64,000 nucleotides of DNA from Deltaproteobacteria bacterium (GCA_019307815.1 JAFDIV010000001.1:124001-188000), one strand, 5' to 3'. Positions 1 to 11,018 are shown, numbered from the stretch's first letter. Numbers and translations are program-made. Notes: generated from the letters alone by a model not told the origin.

Positions 1-174
1 GTTTTGCTCTCTGGAGATCACGAAAGGATTCGAAACTGGCGAAGACGACAGGCTCTGAAAAGAACCTTGGAGCGCCGACCTGACTTGCTAGAGAGTGCGG
101 CTTTGACTGCTGAAGACAAGGCCATCCTTCGTGAACTAAAGGCCGAGAAGGCCTCCATGGATGAGGAATCGTAA
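1..174 (+). CDS. trmD: tRNA (guanine-N1)-methyltransferase TrmD, C-terminal part (truncated by window start)
   Basis: Frame 1 reads [30 protein letters not shown]...MDEES*, a typical TrmD C-terminus (LSGDH..I..WRR..AL..T..RRPDLL); upstream of rplS. Confidence 0.9.
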   Translation, partial: VLLSGDHERIRNWRRRQALKRTLERRPDLLESAALTAEDKAILRELKAEKASMDEES

Positions 175-202
175 AAGTATTTAGCAGGTATGGAAGGGGG
201 GA

Positions 203-757
203 ATGCGGCTTTATCTGGGGTTGATCCATTTTCCGGTCTACAACAAGAACCTGGAGACCATCGCCTCTGCTGTAACCACGCTTGATATTCATGATATCAG
301 CAGATTGGCGCGCACATACGGAGCAAAGCAGCTCCTGGTGGTTACCCCGCTGACGGATCAACGAGAATTGGTGCAAAGAATCAAGAGGCACTGGACCCAA
401 GGCTATGGTGCCTCCTATAACCCGGATCGGAAAGAGGCCATTGAGCTTGTCCAAGTGGCCCACTCTATTGATAAGGCCAGGCAGTACATTAAACAAAACG
501 AGGGTGAAGACCCCATTTGTATTGCTACGGACGCCTCTGGTTCAGTGGGAAGACTGATGACCTTTGATGAAGCCCGTGTACTGGTAAGAGGGGGCAGCCC
601 GGTTTTTATATATTTTGGAACAGCCTGGGGGCTTCACAGAGGTGTTCTTGAGGAAGCGGACTACGTATTAGAGCCCGTTTATGGCCCGACCGATTATAAC
701 CACCTCTCGGTCAGGGCAGCCGCAGCCATTATTATTGACCGATTGGTGAGGGCCTAA
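203..757 (+). CDS. RNA methyltransferase (Methyltrn_RNA_4-like SPOUT family)
   Basis: MRLYLGLIHFPVYNKNLETIASAVTTLDIHDISRLARTYGA; sits between trmD and rplS. Confidence 0.8.
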   Translation: MRLYLGLIHFPVYNKNLETIASAVTTLDIHDISRLARTYGAKQLLVVTPLTDQRELVQRIKRHWTQGYGASYNPDRKEAIELVQVAHSIDKARQYIKQNEGEDPICIATDASGSVGRLMTFDEARVLVRGGSPVFIYFGTAWGLHRGVLEEADYVLEPVYGPTDYNHLSVRAAAAIIIDRLVRA

Positions 758-874
758 AGAGGGAATTTCAAATTTAATGGTTTCAAAGAGATTCTTCTTT
801 TCTTGCTCCCATTGGAGGGATGAACGGAAGGTTCACTTAGGATAAGATAACTTCTGTGTGGGAGGACAACAGAG

Positions 875-1219
875 ATGGATATACTAGATATCTTGGAAAA
901 GGAACAGATGCGGACGGACATTCCCGAGTTCAGGGAGGGGGATACTGTCAGGGTCCATGCCCGGATCCAGGAGGGAGAAAAAGAGAGGATACAGGTATTT
1001 GAGGGCGTGGTCATCAGGAAGAGAAAAGGAAAGACAGGGGCCACGTTTACTGTGCGTAAGGTGAGCTATGGAATAGGGGTTGAAAGAATCTTCCCCCTTC
1101 ATTCTCCCCTGATAGACAAGATTGAGATCGTATCCAGGGGGAAGGTGAGGCGGAGCCGTCTGTACTACCTGAGAGGACTTAGGGGCAAGGCGGCCAGGAT
1201 TAAAGAGAAACGGACATAA
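875..1219 (+). CDS. rplS: 50S ribosomal protein L19
   Basis: [60 protein letters not shown]. Confidence 0.97.
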   Translation: MDILDILEKEQMRTDIPEFREGDTVRVHARIQEGEKERIQVFEGVVIRKRKGKTGATFTVRKVSYGIGVERIFPLHSPLIDKIEIVSRGKVRRSRLYYLRGLRGKAARIKEKRT

Positions 1220-1243
1220 CCTGTAAAGCGGTGGCTAGGCTCA

Positions 1244-1897
1244 TTGTCCAGTCAAGCTGAGAAGCTATCTCTGTTTCCCAATCTAGAAAAGGGGTCCCTA
1301 GAGGCAGATCCGTTTTACTACGAGGCCCTAGCCAAAAGGGCCGGATATCATAATATTGCGGGAATTGATGAAGCGGGAAGAGGCCCGTTGGCAGGGCCCG
1401 TGGTTGCGGCAGCGGTTGTGCTCTTTGATGGCACAGATATGGAAGGGATTAGGGACTCCAAGGCAATGACAGAGAAGGCCCGCGATTTGGCCTTTTCGAA
1501 AATTGTGGGGACAGATGTTGCGGTTGGCGTGGGTGTCGTTTCCCACAGGGATATAGATGAGACGAATATCCTGCAAGCCACCTTGCAGGCCATGAAAAGG
1601 GCTGTAGAAAGCCTCCCTGTCCGAGCCGATTTTTTGTTGGTGGATGGCATTCATCCTGTTCCCCTTGATATCCCCCAGAGATGTATCAAAAAGGGAGATC
1701 GGTTGTGCCGAAGCATTTCTGCAGCCTCTGTTATTGCCAAGGTTTATCGAGATAGGATCATGTATTCCTACCATCAAATGTACCCGGAGTACGGGTTTGA
1801 CAGAAACAAGGGGTATGGGACAAAAGATCATCTCAAGGCCATAAAAAAGTTCGGGCCATCTCCCATGCATCGGCTTACCTTTAGAGGGGTTCGATGA
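1244..1897 (+). CDS. rnhB: ribonuclease HII (TTG start)
   Basis: IAGIDEAGRGPLAGPVVAAAV...DSKAMTEKAR motifs. Confidence 0.95.
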   Translation: MSSQAEKLSLFPNLEKGSLEADPFYYEALAKRAGYHNIAGIDEAGRGPLAGPVVAAAVVLFDGTDMEGIRDSKAMTEKARDLAFSKIVGTDVAVGVGVVSHRDIDETNILQATLQAMKRAVESLPVRADFLLVDGIHPVPLDIPQRCIKKGDRLCRSISAASVIAKVYRDRIMYSYHQMYPEYGFDRNKGYGTKDHLKAIKKFGPSPMHRLTFRGVR

Positions 1898-1898
1898 G

Positions 1899-2267
1899 GT
1901 GACTAGGGAAAGACTGGAGCTGGCAAGGCTGGGTGAAGCCCTGGCTTTGAAGGCAGTAAAAGAGCTTGGTTACAAGAGGCTAGTCAGCAATTACCGGTGT
2001 TCCTTGGGTGAAATAGACCTTATTGCTCAAGACGGAGACACACTGGTCTTTGTGGAGATCAAGACCAGGAAAGGAAGATCGGTAGCATATGCCAAGGAGG
2101 CGGTAAACCAACGCAAGCAGAGGCAGATTTCAAAGGTAGCCTTAGCATATATGAAACAATACGGATATGAAGATGTAAAGGCCCGTTTTGATGTGGTAGC
2201 TGTCTCCCTGACCCAAGATGGGCCGAATATAGAAGTGATAAAGAATGCCTTTGATTTGGCCTATTGA
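1899..2267 (+). CDS. YraN family protein (UPF0102)
   Basis: GEALALKAVKELGYKRLVSNYRCSLGEIDLIAQDGDTLVFVEIKTRK. Confidence 0.9.
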   Translation: MTRERLELARLGEALALKAVKELGYKRLVSNYRCSLGEIDLIAQDGDTLVFVEIKTRKGRSVAYAKEAVNQRKQRQISKVALAYMKQYGYEDVKARFDVVAVSLTQDGPNIEVIKNAFDLAY

Positions 2268-2342
2268 AAGAAGGGCTCCCGTTAATGGTAGAATCCCTAT
2301 AAGACTTCACATGAGGTGCGTCTGTAGCCTTTTGATGGGTCA

Positions 2343-3236
2343 TTGATCCCTCTCAGGAAGAATATGGAGCCACGCTCACAGCTTAGTGGGACCCTGTTTG
2401 TAGTGGCTACCCCTATCGGCAATTTGGGCGATATCACCTTCAGGGCTGTTGAAATCCTAAAGGGTGTGGACGTGATCGCTGCAGAAGGGGTGAACCGCAC
2501 CCGGGGGCTGTGCCAGTACTATGGCATCAAGACAAAGGTCAGGCGCTTTAATCAGCACAATCAAAGGAGGAGGGCCCAGGAGTTCCTTTCCCTGTTAAAG
2601 GCAGGCCGAGATGTGGCCTTAGTGACAAATGCTGGTACTCCCGGGATCTCGGACCCTGGAGCCTTCCTGGTAAGTAAGGCCCTGGAAGCGGGCATTTCGA
2701 TCTCAGTCGTCCCTGGTCCCAGCGCTGTGACAGCGGCTCTTTCAGTGGCTGGAATTCCTTTGGAACGTTTTGTTTTTTTGGGGTTTTTACCGGCTAGGGA
2801 AGGGCCCAGACGCAGGGAATTGAGTCGGTGGCGGACGCAGGGCTTGCCCCTGGTTCTATTTGAAGCACCCCATAGACTCAAAGACACGCTTGCCGATATT
2901 GTGGAGATAATGAACGATCCCCAAGTGGCCCTTCTCAGAGAGCTGACCAAGGCTTATGAGGAGGTCCGGCGGCAGAAGGCCAGTGAGATCCTGGCATCAT
3001 TAGGCCTGAAGGGTATAAAGGGGGAGATTGTGCTAGTAGTGCAGAGCAAGGCGGACAAGGATGATCCGCTGGATTCCAATGTTATGGAAGACATAAAACA
3101 TCTTATGAAAAAAGAGGGAACCCCCCTTAGGGAGGTGGCCACCCGTCTTTCAGAACAAACAGGCCTTCCATATAGAAGGCTTTATAAGGCTTGTTTGAAG
3201 ATCCGACGCCTTGAAGGAGCGGAAGGTATTGAGTAA
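2343..3236 (+). CDS. rsmI: 16S rRNA (cytidine(1402)-2'-O)-methyltransferase
   Basis: GTLFVVATPIGNLGDITFRAVEILKGVDVIAAE...TNAGTPGISDPGAFLV. Confidence 0.95.
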   Translation: MIPLRKNMEPRSQLSGTLFVVATPIGNLGDITFRAVEILKGVDVIAAEGVNRTRGLCQYYGIKTKVRRFNQHNQRRRAQEFLSLLKAGRDVALVTNAGTPGISDPGAFLVSKALEAGISISVVPGPSAVTAALSVAGIPLERFVFLGFLPAREGPRRRELSRWRTQGLPLVLFEAPHRLKDTLADIVEIMNDPQVALLRELTKAYEEVRRQKASEILASLGLKGIKGEIVLVVQSKADKDDPLDSNVMEDIKHLMKKEGTPLREVATRLSEQTGLPYRRLYKACLKIRRLEGAEGIE

Positions 3237-3247
3237 AAGTAAAAGGC

Positions 3248-3520
3248 ATGGAAGAGAGCAAGATCTTAAAGGTTAGGAACAATCTTGGGCTTCATGCCCG
3301 AGCAGCAGCGAAAATCGTTGAACTGGTCAAGAGGCATAATTCTGAGCTTTATTTGAGGAAAGATGACCAGGAGGTGGATGGGTCAAGCATCCTTTCCATT
3401 CTGACCTTGGCCTGCCCAAAAGGTACGGAGCTCCAGGTCAGGGCCGTGGGAGAAGATTCGCCTCAGCTTCTGGAGGCATTGGAACAACTCTTTGAAGACA
3501 GGTTTGGAGAAGGGCAATGA
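3248..3520 (+). CDS. ptsH: phosphocarrier protein HPr
   Basis: NNLGLHARAAAKIVELVKRHNSELYLRKDDQEVDGSSILSILTLACPKGTEL. Confidence 0.92.
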   Translation: MEESKILKVRNNLGLHARAAAKIVELVKRHNSELYLRKDDQEVDGSSILSILTLACPKGTELQVRAVGEDSPQLLEALEQLFEDRFGEGQ

Positions 3521-5316
3521 ATGCCCATGAGGGAGCAGACAAGAAAATACTACGAGGCATACCTGTTTCGCCGGGTATTATTATAGGTAAGGCCCATTTG
3601 GTGGACAGGAGCCGTGTAAAGATATTTTATCAATATCTAGTGGATGAAAAGCAGGCGGATCGGGAGCGCGAAAGATTTCGCGAGGCCATTGAGAAGACCG
3701 AACAACAACTGATCAAGCTGAAGGATCGGATGCCGGAGCATATCAAAGAACATGGCTTCATCATAGACAGCCATCTGATGATACTACAAGACGGCATGCT
3801 TACAGAGGCAACCGAGGAGCACATTCTAAATGAGAAGATCAATGCTGAATGGGCCCTCAAGAAGTCTCTCAATAATATCCGTCAGATGTTCGGCGAAATT
3901 GACGACGAATACATTCGTAATCGTCTGTTTGACGTTGAGAACGTTACAGAGCGGATCCTTCGTAACCTTTCAGGAGAAGAGCAAGAGAGCCTGGCTGAAA
4001 TTGCCAATAGGGTCATTATCGTAGCCCATGAGCTATCACCTTGCGATACGACCGAGATGAACGTGGGCAAGATTATGGGTTTTATCACGGATGTGGGTGG
4101 GCGGACCTCACATACCGCCATCATGGCACAGGCCCTCGAGATTCCGGCAGTTGTGGGGCTGGAGACGGCTACTAAGCAGATTGAAGACGGGGACCTACTG
4201 ATTGTGGATGGAACATCTGGCGAGGTGATTATTAATCCGAATGATTCCGATATCATTGCCTATCAAGAGAAGCAATTTCTCCATGAAAGGTATAAGTCCA
4301 GTATTGCAAAGACGAGTCATTTGCCTGCTGAAACCCTTGATGGTCACCGGATTGCGGTCAAGGCAAATATCGAGTTCCTGGAAGAAGTGGCTGCAGTAAG
4401 AGACCATGGCGGAGAAGGGATAGGGCTTTACAGAACAGAATTCCTTTATCTGCGTAGCAAGGGGCTTCCCAGTGAAGAGGAGTTGTTTGAGGATTATAAG
4501 GAAGTTGCCGAGATAATGGCGCCTGATCCTGTTACTATTCGCACCCTGGATTTAGGCGGGGACAAGTTTGCCTCAGATCTGTCCGTAAGTAAGGAGATGA
4601 ACCCGGCGCTCGGATTAAGGGCGATTCGTTTTTGCCTTAAGGAGCCAGAGATTTTTAGACAACAGCTCCGCGCGATCCTGAGGGCTAGTGCCTACGGCAA
4701 TATTCAGTTGATGTTTCCCATGATCTCCGGTGTTCAGGAGATCTTGGATGCAAAGAAAATTCTTGATCAGGTGAGACAAGAGCTGGACGAAAGGCAGGTG
4801 CCCTATGATCCTCATATGAAGGTGGGTATAATGATCGAGATACCATCTGCCGTGGCCATGGCAGAAGTTCTTGCCCAACACGTGGATTTTTTCAGCATCG
4901 GCACAAATGACCTTATTCAGTACGCACTGGCCATTGACAGGGTGAATGAGCATGTGGCTTACATGTATCAGCCGTTTCACCCGGCAATTCTTAGGATGAT
5001 AAGAGCGGCTGTGCAAGCAGCACATGATGCCGGGATCAGCGTGGCCCTCTGCGGTGAAATGGCTGGCGACCCCCTTTGTACAGTGATATTGCTGGGTCTG
5101 GGCATTGAAGAGTTCAGTATGAACCCCAGGTCAATTCCGGTGATAAAGAAGGTGGTACGTTCCCTTTCACTGAAAGAGGCAAAAAGTGATCTCAAAAAAG
5201 TCTTGCAGATGACCACCGCAAAGGCTGTGCGTGACTATTTGACCGAGCGGATGGGAGTAGTCCTGGCTGAGTTGGGCATTACCGAACATCTGGCCACATC
5301 CCAGATGGATTCCTAG
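3517..5316 (+). CDS. ptsI: phosphoenolpyruvate-protein phosphotransferase (PTS enzyme I)
   Basis: GGRTSHTAIMAQALEIPAVVG active-site motif; FLYLRSKGLPSEEELF; FFSIGTNDLIQYALAIDR. Confidence 0.96.
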   Translation: MNAHEGADKKILRGIPVSPGIIIGKAHLVDRSRVKIFYQYLVDEKQADRERERFREAIEKTEQQLIKLKDRMPEHIKEHGFIIDSHLMILQDGMLTEATEEHILNEKINAEWALKKSLNNIRQMFGEIDDEYIRNRLFDVENVTERILRNLSGEEQESLAEIANRVIIVAHELSPCDTTEMNVGKIMGFITDVGGRTSHTAIMAQALEIPAVVGLETATKQIEDGDLLIVDGTSGEVIINPNDSDIIAYQEKQFLHERYKSSIAKTSHLPAETLDGHRIAVKANIEFLEEVAAVRDHGGEGIGLYRTEFLYLRSKGLPSEEELFEDYKEVAEIMAPDPVTIRTLDLGGDKFASDLSVSKEMNPALGLRAIRFCLKEPEIFRQQLRAILRASAYGNIQLMFPMISGVQEILDAKKILDQVRQELDERQVPYDPHMKVGIMIEIPSAVAMAEVLAQHVDFFSIGTNDLIQYALAIDRVNEHVAYMYQPFHPAILRMIRAAVQAAHDAGISVALCGEMAGDPLCTVILLGLGIEEFSMNPRSIPVIKKVVRSLSLKEAKSDLKKVLQMTTAKAVRDYLTERMGVVLAELGITEHLATSQMDS

Positions 5317-5453
5317 TGGGTATCCATCCACGTCCTTGATATCTCTGGCCAAAGCTACCTTACAGCCAGCACAGTCTGTTGTCTTTTACCGATTCTTGCT
5401 AAAGGCCGAATACAGTAGAGGGGGAATTTCCCTTTCCCGGAAGGCATGAGGAA

Positions 5454-5918
5454 GTGAGTATGGGATTGCGAGTTATTTGCCAAAATAGGAAGGCCTCGCA
5501 TGACTACCATATTGAAGAGGTGATAGAGGCGGGTATTGCCCTACTTGGCCCAGAGGTTAAGTCATTGAGGGAGGGGCGGGCGAGCCTAGTGGACAGTTAT
5601 GCAAAGATAAAAAGGGGAGAAGTTTTCCTGTATAACATGCATATTACCCCTTATGCCCATGCAGGGCACGTGTCCCTTGATCCCCGGAGACCGCGAAAGT
5701 TGTTGCTGAAGAAGAGGGAGATCAAACGACTTATAGGAAAGACAGAAGAGAAGGGTTTTACCCTTATCCCCACAAAGCTCTACTTTTCGCCCAAGGGCTG
5801 GGTCAAGGTGGAGCTGGCCCTTGCAAAGGGAAAACGCAAATATGACAAGCGAAAGGCCCTTAAAGAAAAGGAACTGAAAAGGGAGATGGAGCAGGTCAAA
5901 AAACGAGGACCTTATTGA
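5454..5918 (+). CDS. smpB: SsrA-binding protein SmpB
   Basis: CQNRKASHDYHIEEVIEAGIALLGPEVKSLREGRASLVDSYAKI...GKRKYDKRKALKEKE; directly upstream of tmRNA. Confidence 0.96.
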   Translation: MSMGLRVICQNRKASHDYHIEEVIEAGIALLGPEVKSLREGRASLVDSYAKIKRGEVFLYNMHITPYAHAGHVSLDPRRPRKLLLKKREIKRLIGKTEEKGFTLIPTKLYFSPKGWVKVELALAKGKRKYDKRKALKEKELKREMEQVKKRGPY

Positions 5919-5962
5919 CTATAGGGGAAAGAGGGGTTATATTAGTTATAGCTCTTTGAGAT

Positions 5963-6318
5963 GGGGGCGAACTGGCTTCGACGGGGATAGTGAAGCTTAG
6001 GCTGCATACCGAGGTTCCATCTGCTCGTAAAACAGGTGGGCTAAACACAGACGCAGACGATTATGCGTATGCCCTAGCCGCGTAATGACGGCTAGCGTCC
6101 CTTTGATCTTTGCCTGCGGGATCAAACGGGGCGTCGGCTAGCAGGCTAGCTAAGCCGATGAACCTGTGCGTCGGTGAGGCGAAAGGCTACACAGGTTAGC
6201 CCTTTGGCGCCCTTGCCCGATAGGAACCCAGAGGGCGAACATTTTGTATCGGGCTATGTATGTAGACGCCTAAGTGGAATATTTCCGGACGGGGGTTCGA
6301 CTCCCCCCGCCTCCACCA
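5963..6318 (+). ncRNA. ssrA: transfer-messenger RNA
   Basis: 5' GGGGGCGAACTGGCTTCGACGGGG, 3' GGGGTTCGACTCCCCCCGCCTCCACCA; tag ORF gca gac gat tat gcg tat gcc cta gcc gcg taa at 6053-6085. Confidence 0.96.
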
Positions 6319-6789
6319 TTTTTCTTGTTATATTAATAGGTTAGCGGCTCAGCCCCTTTCTTGGGACACTTTTGGGTCGCTTTTTTTAGCTTTTTTCTCG
6401 TGTTTTTCTGTCAATTTTGAACCATCATTATACGAGATGTTATGCGTGATGTTAGGAATATGTGAAAAGTACTCACTTCCAATCTCCTCTTTTCAGCTGG
6501 CTCATAGAGACTTGACTGTCCAGTCATTTGGCTCCAACATCTAATAAGAGGCTTAAGGATCCCTCCATAGTAACCCTAACAAACTCGCTTATTTTTTGAC
6601 GCAAGACCCCTTTTCCCTTTTATCCCAATTTGATATCTGTTATTTTTTCCAATTGATACCATCCGAAAATAGTCAATGATTCAACGTGTTGGGCTCAAAC
6701 ACAATCCGAGACACGATTGATGCCTCCGCTGTGTTTTAAGCTGGAGAAGTGAATCCCTATTAACCCGTTCATTTGGGCCGATACAAAAG

Positions 6790-9700
6790 ATGAAATGCAG
6801 AAAGTGCCAATTTGATAATGATAATAATGCCAAATTCTGCAGCAACTGTGGTGCTAATTTAGAGTTGGTTTGTCCAGCTTGTGGCCACACGGTTAAGGGA
6901 GACAGCGTGTTTTGCGAGCAATGCGGGCACAGGTTGAGAGGGAGGGCCAAAGGCGATCTGAGTCTTGAAGGGGAGCGAAGGTATGTAACGGTGCTGTTTT
7001 CCGATTTGTCTGGGTATACTGGTATTAGCGAAAATCTTGATCCAGAGGTGCTCAAGGAACTGACAAGTCAGATCTTTAGGAAGATAGTCAAGATCGTAAC
7101 CTCGTATGAGGGGTTTATAGAGAAGTTCGTGGGAGATGCTGTTATGGCTCTTTTCGGTGTACCCACAGCCCATGAGGATGACCCGATTAGAGCTATAAAA
7201 ACGGCACAGGAAATACACGAGGCGGTGGAGGCCTTAAGCCCCGAGGTGGAAAAACGAGCAGGTTATCCTATTTCTATGCATACAGGTATCAATACCGGCG
7301 TTGTGGTCACAGGGGAAATAGATATTGAAAAAGGAACCCATGGGGTGGCAGGCGACACCATAAATGTTGCTTCTCGACTGTGTAGTATTGCAAAAAAAGG
7401 TGAGATTCTGGTCGGCCCCTACACCTACAAACAGTCTGAGGGTCTTTTCGCATTTAAAGAGATCGGCCCAACCCGGCTGAAGGGAAGGGCAAAGCCAGTC
7501 CAGATTTATAAGGTTTTGTATGCAAGGAAAAAGCCCCTTACAATCCATCGTCTTTCTGGTTTAAGGGCTGCGTTTGTGGGGAGAAAGAGGGAATTGGGTT
7601 TGTTGAGGGAGGCGTTAAACAGGCTTTATGCCGGAAAAGGCACGATTTTCTCGATTTGCGGTGAAGCTGGAACAGGAAAGAGTAGGCTCATTGAGGAATT
7701 CAGGGCTAGCTGTGATCTTAAAAAGATCCAATGGCTAGAGGGACATGCATATGCATGGGCTCAAAATATTCCCTATTTCCCCATGAGAGATCTTTTTTAT
7801 CGTGCATTTGAAATTGAGAAGTCTGATTCTCCGAGGGAGGTGAAAGAAAAAATCGAAACAGAGATTAAGGGACTCGTGGGAGGCAGGGAAGATGCCATTT
7901 ACTATATTGGCAGCTTATGTGCCCTTGAATACCCAGAGATGGAGGGTATAAGTCCAGAATTGTGGAAATCCGGTCTTCGAGAAGCAGCTAAGACTGTTAT
8001 TTCAGCCTTGGCCATAAGGGCTCCAACCGTCATTGTTTTTGAAGACCTTCACTGGGCAGACTTTTCTTTTGTAGAGCTCCTTCGTCATCTGCTAATAGGA
8101 ATTCGGCAACCTGCTGTTGTTCTGTGTGTTCACAGACCCACATTTAGGCTTTTCCAACACCCCCTTCCAAGCAACATCCACAAGATTTGCCGAAAAATTG
8201 AAATTCAAGATCTCTCCCCGTCTGAAGCAAGGGCCATGTTAGCCTCGCTTCTGAGAAGTAGGGACATTCCTGCTGATTTATGGCAGTTTGTGCAGAAAAG
8301 GACGGGAGGAAATCCATTTTACATTGAAGAGCTAGTCAATTCACTGGTTGAATCAGATACACTTATTTTTCATGGTGGAGGGTGGAAAATATCGAAACCT
8401 GTAGCTGACCTGGAAATATCGCCGACTCTATATGGCTTGGTTTTCGGGAGACTTGATAGGTTGGAAGAACAGATGAAGCGTTTACTCCAGGAAGCAGCAG
8501 TAATAGGACGAACATTCTCCTACGAAATACTCAGAATGGTGACAGGTGCCAAGGATCGGTGCGAAGAGCTTGTCAGTGGCCTGGAGCAGCTTGATCTGAT
8601 CCGGAAAAGGTCTCATGACCGGGGTCAAGAATATATCTTTAAGCATGCCTTTACTCAGGAAGTGGCTTACAAAAGCCTTCTGGTAAGGGAGCGAGAGCTG
8701 CTACATGAAAAAACCGCACGTGCAATAGAGAAACTGTTTCAGGAGAGGATCTCCGAGGCCTATGAGACATTGGCCTTTCATTTCAAAAAAAGTCGAGCTT
8801 CTTATAAGGCCGTATATTACCTGTCGAAATCAGGTGAGAAGAGCTTAAGAAGATATGCGGTGGAAGAGTCTCATCAATACTACAAAGAAGCTTATACAAT
8901 CCTGGTAGGAAAAGGGGAGATCACTGAAAAAAGTACGGAAATCCTAATAGATCTCTTTATCAAATGGGCGCATGTCTTTTATTACAGAGGTGATTTCAAG
9001 GGCTTGACTGAATTGTTATTATCCCACATCCATGAAGCTCAACAGTTGGACGACAGGAGTAAAACAGGGATGTATTATTGTTGGCTGGGGATGGGGCTAT
9101 GGGCCAGGGAGAGGTTCCGCGAATCCTATGAATATCTGCTCAAGGCCCTTGAATTGGGTGATCAAATTAATGATCTGGAAGTAGTGGGATATGCCTGCAC
9201 CTGGCTTGTGTGGACTTGCGGAGAGCTAGGGCTTTTGGGTGAAGCTGTCAGTTTCGGCAAGAGGGCTCAGGCAATATCAAAAGTTTTGGTGGGAGATCCT
9301 TATCTTTTTTTAGCCCTCTGGGAGCACTGGGTCATGTTTACTGGTATAGAGGAGAAATTAACAAAATATATGAAACTTCCGAGATACTTCTTGACTATGG
9401 GGATAAGAATCGAAGTCTAAGAAGCATTGTACTTGGCTGGATATCAAAAGGATATTACCATTTTTCAAAGGGGGAGTTTAGCCCTGCGAGTGAATCTTTC
9501 CGTAGTGCTATTGAGATGTCTAAGGATCCACTATACACCCACTATTCAATGTTGCTTCAAGGGTTTAGTTTTGTTTCTAGTGGTCGGTTTAAAGAAGCTG
9601 AACCTCTACTGAGGAAGGTGGTCTCTTATAGTAATGAATATGGCGCTGAGATAATCGGCACACCAGCCCAAGCCCTTCTGGGTATTGTAACACTTGCGAG

Positions 9701-10133
9701 TGGTAATATAAGGGATGGTGTTAGAATTCTGCAAGAAGTGATTGCTATCTCTAAAGCTAATGAAAGACAATATGTGGCGGCAATTTTCGAATATATATTG
9801 GGGAAAGTTTATCTGGAGATGTCCATTGAAAGGAAAATTGAGAGGGTACGTTTGTCAGTCAGGAATGTGGTCTTCTTGTTGAGCAACTTTCTCCGAGCAA
9901 GCAAGAAAGCTGAAAACTATTTCACGGATGCCATGGACCTGGCAAACCAAATCGGAGCAAAACTGTTGGCAGGTCAAATAGGTGCTGATCTAGGGTTATT
10001 TTACCACAGAACGGGCAAGGAAGAAAAGGCGAAGGCATACATAATAGAGTCGATCAAGCTCCTTGAGCGATGTGGGACGAATGCGTACTTGGAAGAGGCA
10101 AAGCGTATGTATCAATCCATTGCCATTAAATAA
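6790..10133 (+). pseudogene. zinc-ribbon / class III adenylate-guanylate cyclase / AAA ATPase / TPR protein, interrupted by a frameshift near 9335-9345
   Basis: CxxC zinc ribbons, RYVTVLFSDLSGYTGISE cyclase motif, GEAGTGKSRL Walker A. The ORF 6790-9420 is followed in another frame by continuous TPR-like sequence WYRGEINKIYETSEILLDYGDKNRSLRSIVLGWISKGYYHFSKGEFSPASESFRSAIEMSKDPLYTHY... ending at 10133. Confidence 0.75.
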
Positions 10134-10325
10134 GTGTGCGGTGAATTTGGGCCCCTTACCTGAACGCAAACAAAATACTATTGGTTGTGCAGAGTATCTG
10201 ATAAATAGGTGTGGAGATAGATAGCTCAAATGTTATACAAGCGATTTTGAACCAGAGTTATTTGAGGGAAATGCAAATATCAACTGATAGGTATGTTCAA
10301 GTAAAATATCTTGGAGGAGGGCAAC

Positions 10326-10394
10326 ATGAGCATTCTTATTACAGATGGGACCGGTTTTATCGGGGCACAGGTTGCGCGACTTCTGCTGGAATAA
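10326..10394 (+). pseudogene. N-terminal remnant of an NAD-dependent epimerase/dehydratase
   Basis: GGAGG-like SD, then MSILITDGTGFIGAQVARLLLE*: Rossmann TGxxGxxG-like start followed immediately by a stop. Confidence 0.55.
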
Positions 10395-10401
10395 AAGACA
10401 A

Positions 10402-10627
10402 ATGAAAAAAGGAACTAGACAAGAAATTTGACGAAGGAGAAAGCATCATTGAACACCTGGATATCTCCAATGCAAGAAGGCCCTCCCAAAGTCAAAAAAG
10501 AGTTAATGTTGATTTTCCATTATGGATGATTCGTTCTCTGGACAAAGAGGCCAAACGCTTAGGCGTCCCTCGCCAGTCAATTATCAAAATCTGGATTGCG
10601 GAAAGACTTCAAAAAGCTTCGGGTTAG
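10402..10627 (+). pseudogene. CopG/BrnA-like antitoxin, start codon out of frame by one A
   Basis: Frame from 10406 reads KKELDKKFDEGESIIEHLDISNARRPSQSQKRVNVDFPLWMIRSLDKEAKRLGVPRQSIIKIWIAERLQKASG*; ATG at 10402 is followed by six A's and is +1 relative to this frame; not in the ORF track. Confidence 0.7.
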
Positions 10628-10817
10628 TTAGGTTCGGATTAGGTCCTGCACTCTTTTGTGAGGCCTAGGGTTCTTGTTTGTGCTGCTTTTCGTCTTGATA
10701 ACAAGTCGAGCTGTGTTCTACCCGGTGAATTAACATCCCTGCGTCTTTACCATAGAAGAATTGCAATTTAGCTTGCCATTATGCATTTGATAAACACATA
10801 ACAAAAGGAGGCGAACT

Positions 10818-11018
10818 ATGTTAACCGCATCGAAATGGCTTTTGATAATAGCTGGCGCCTTGCTAATCATCGACTCAATAGGGATATTTACTGGCATACC
10901 TAACCCATTCTTTGGCTGGCCTTTGCCTTGTCCAGTGACTTTACTCCTACTTGGTGCGGGGATTCTTCTTTTTGGATTTGGTAGTAAGGCTTTCAAAAAG
11001 GAAAGGGGAGATCCTTAA
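10818..11018 (+). CDS. small two-TM membrane protein
   Basis: 66 aa with two hydrophobic helices, AAAGGAGG SD upstream. Confidence 0.6.
   Translation: MLTASKWLLIIAGALLIIDSIGIFTGIPNPFFGWPLPCPVTLLLLGAGILLFGFGSKAFKKERGDP

Noticed and set aside
6319-6420. Possible attachment-site duplicate or integrase remnant behind tmRNA
   Set aside because: No second copy of the ssrA 3' end and no integrase motif found in the window
9427-9612. 61-aa ORF at the cyclase/TPR break
   Set aside because: Out of frame with the TPR continuation; generated by the frameshift
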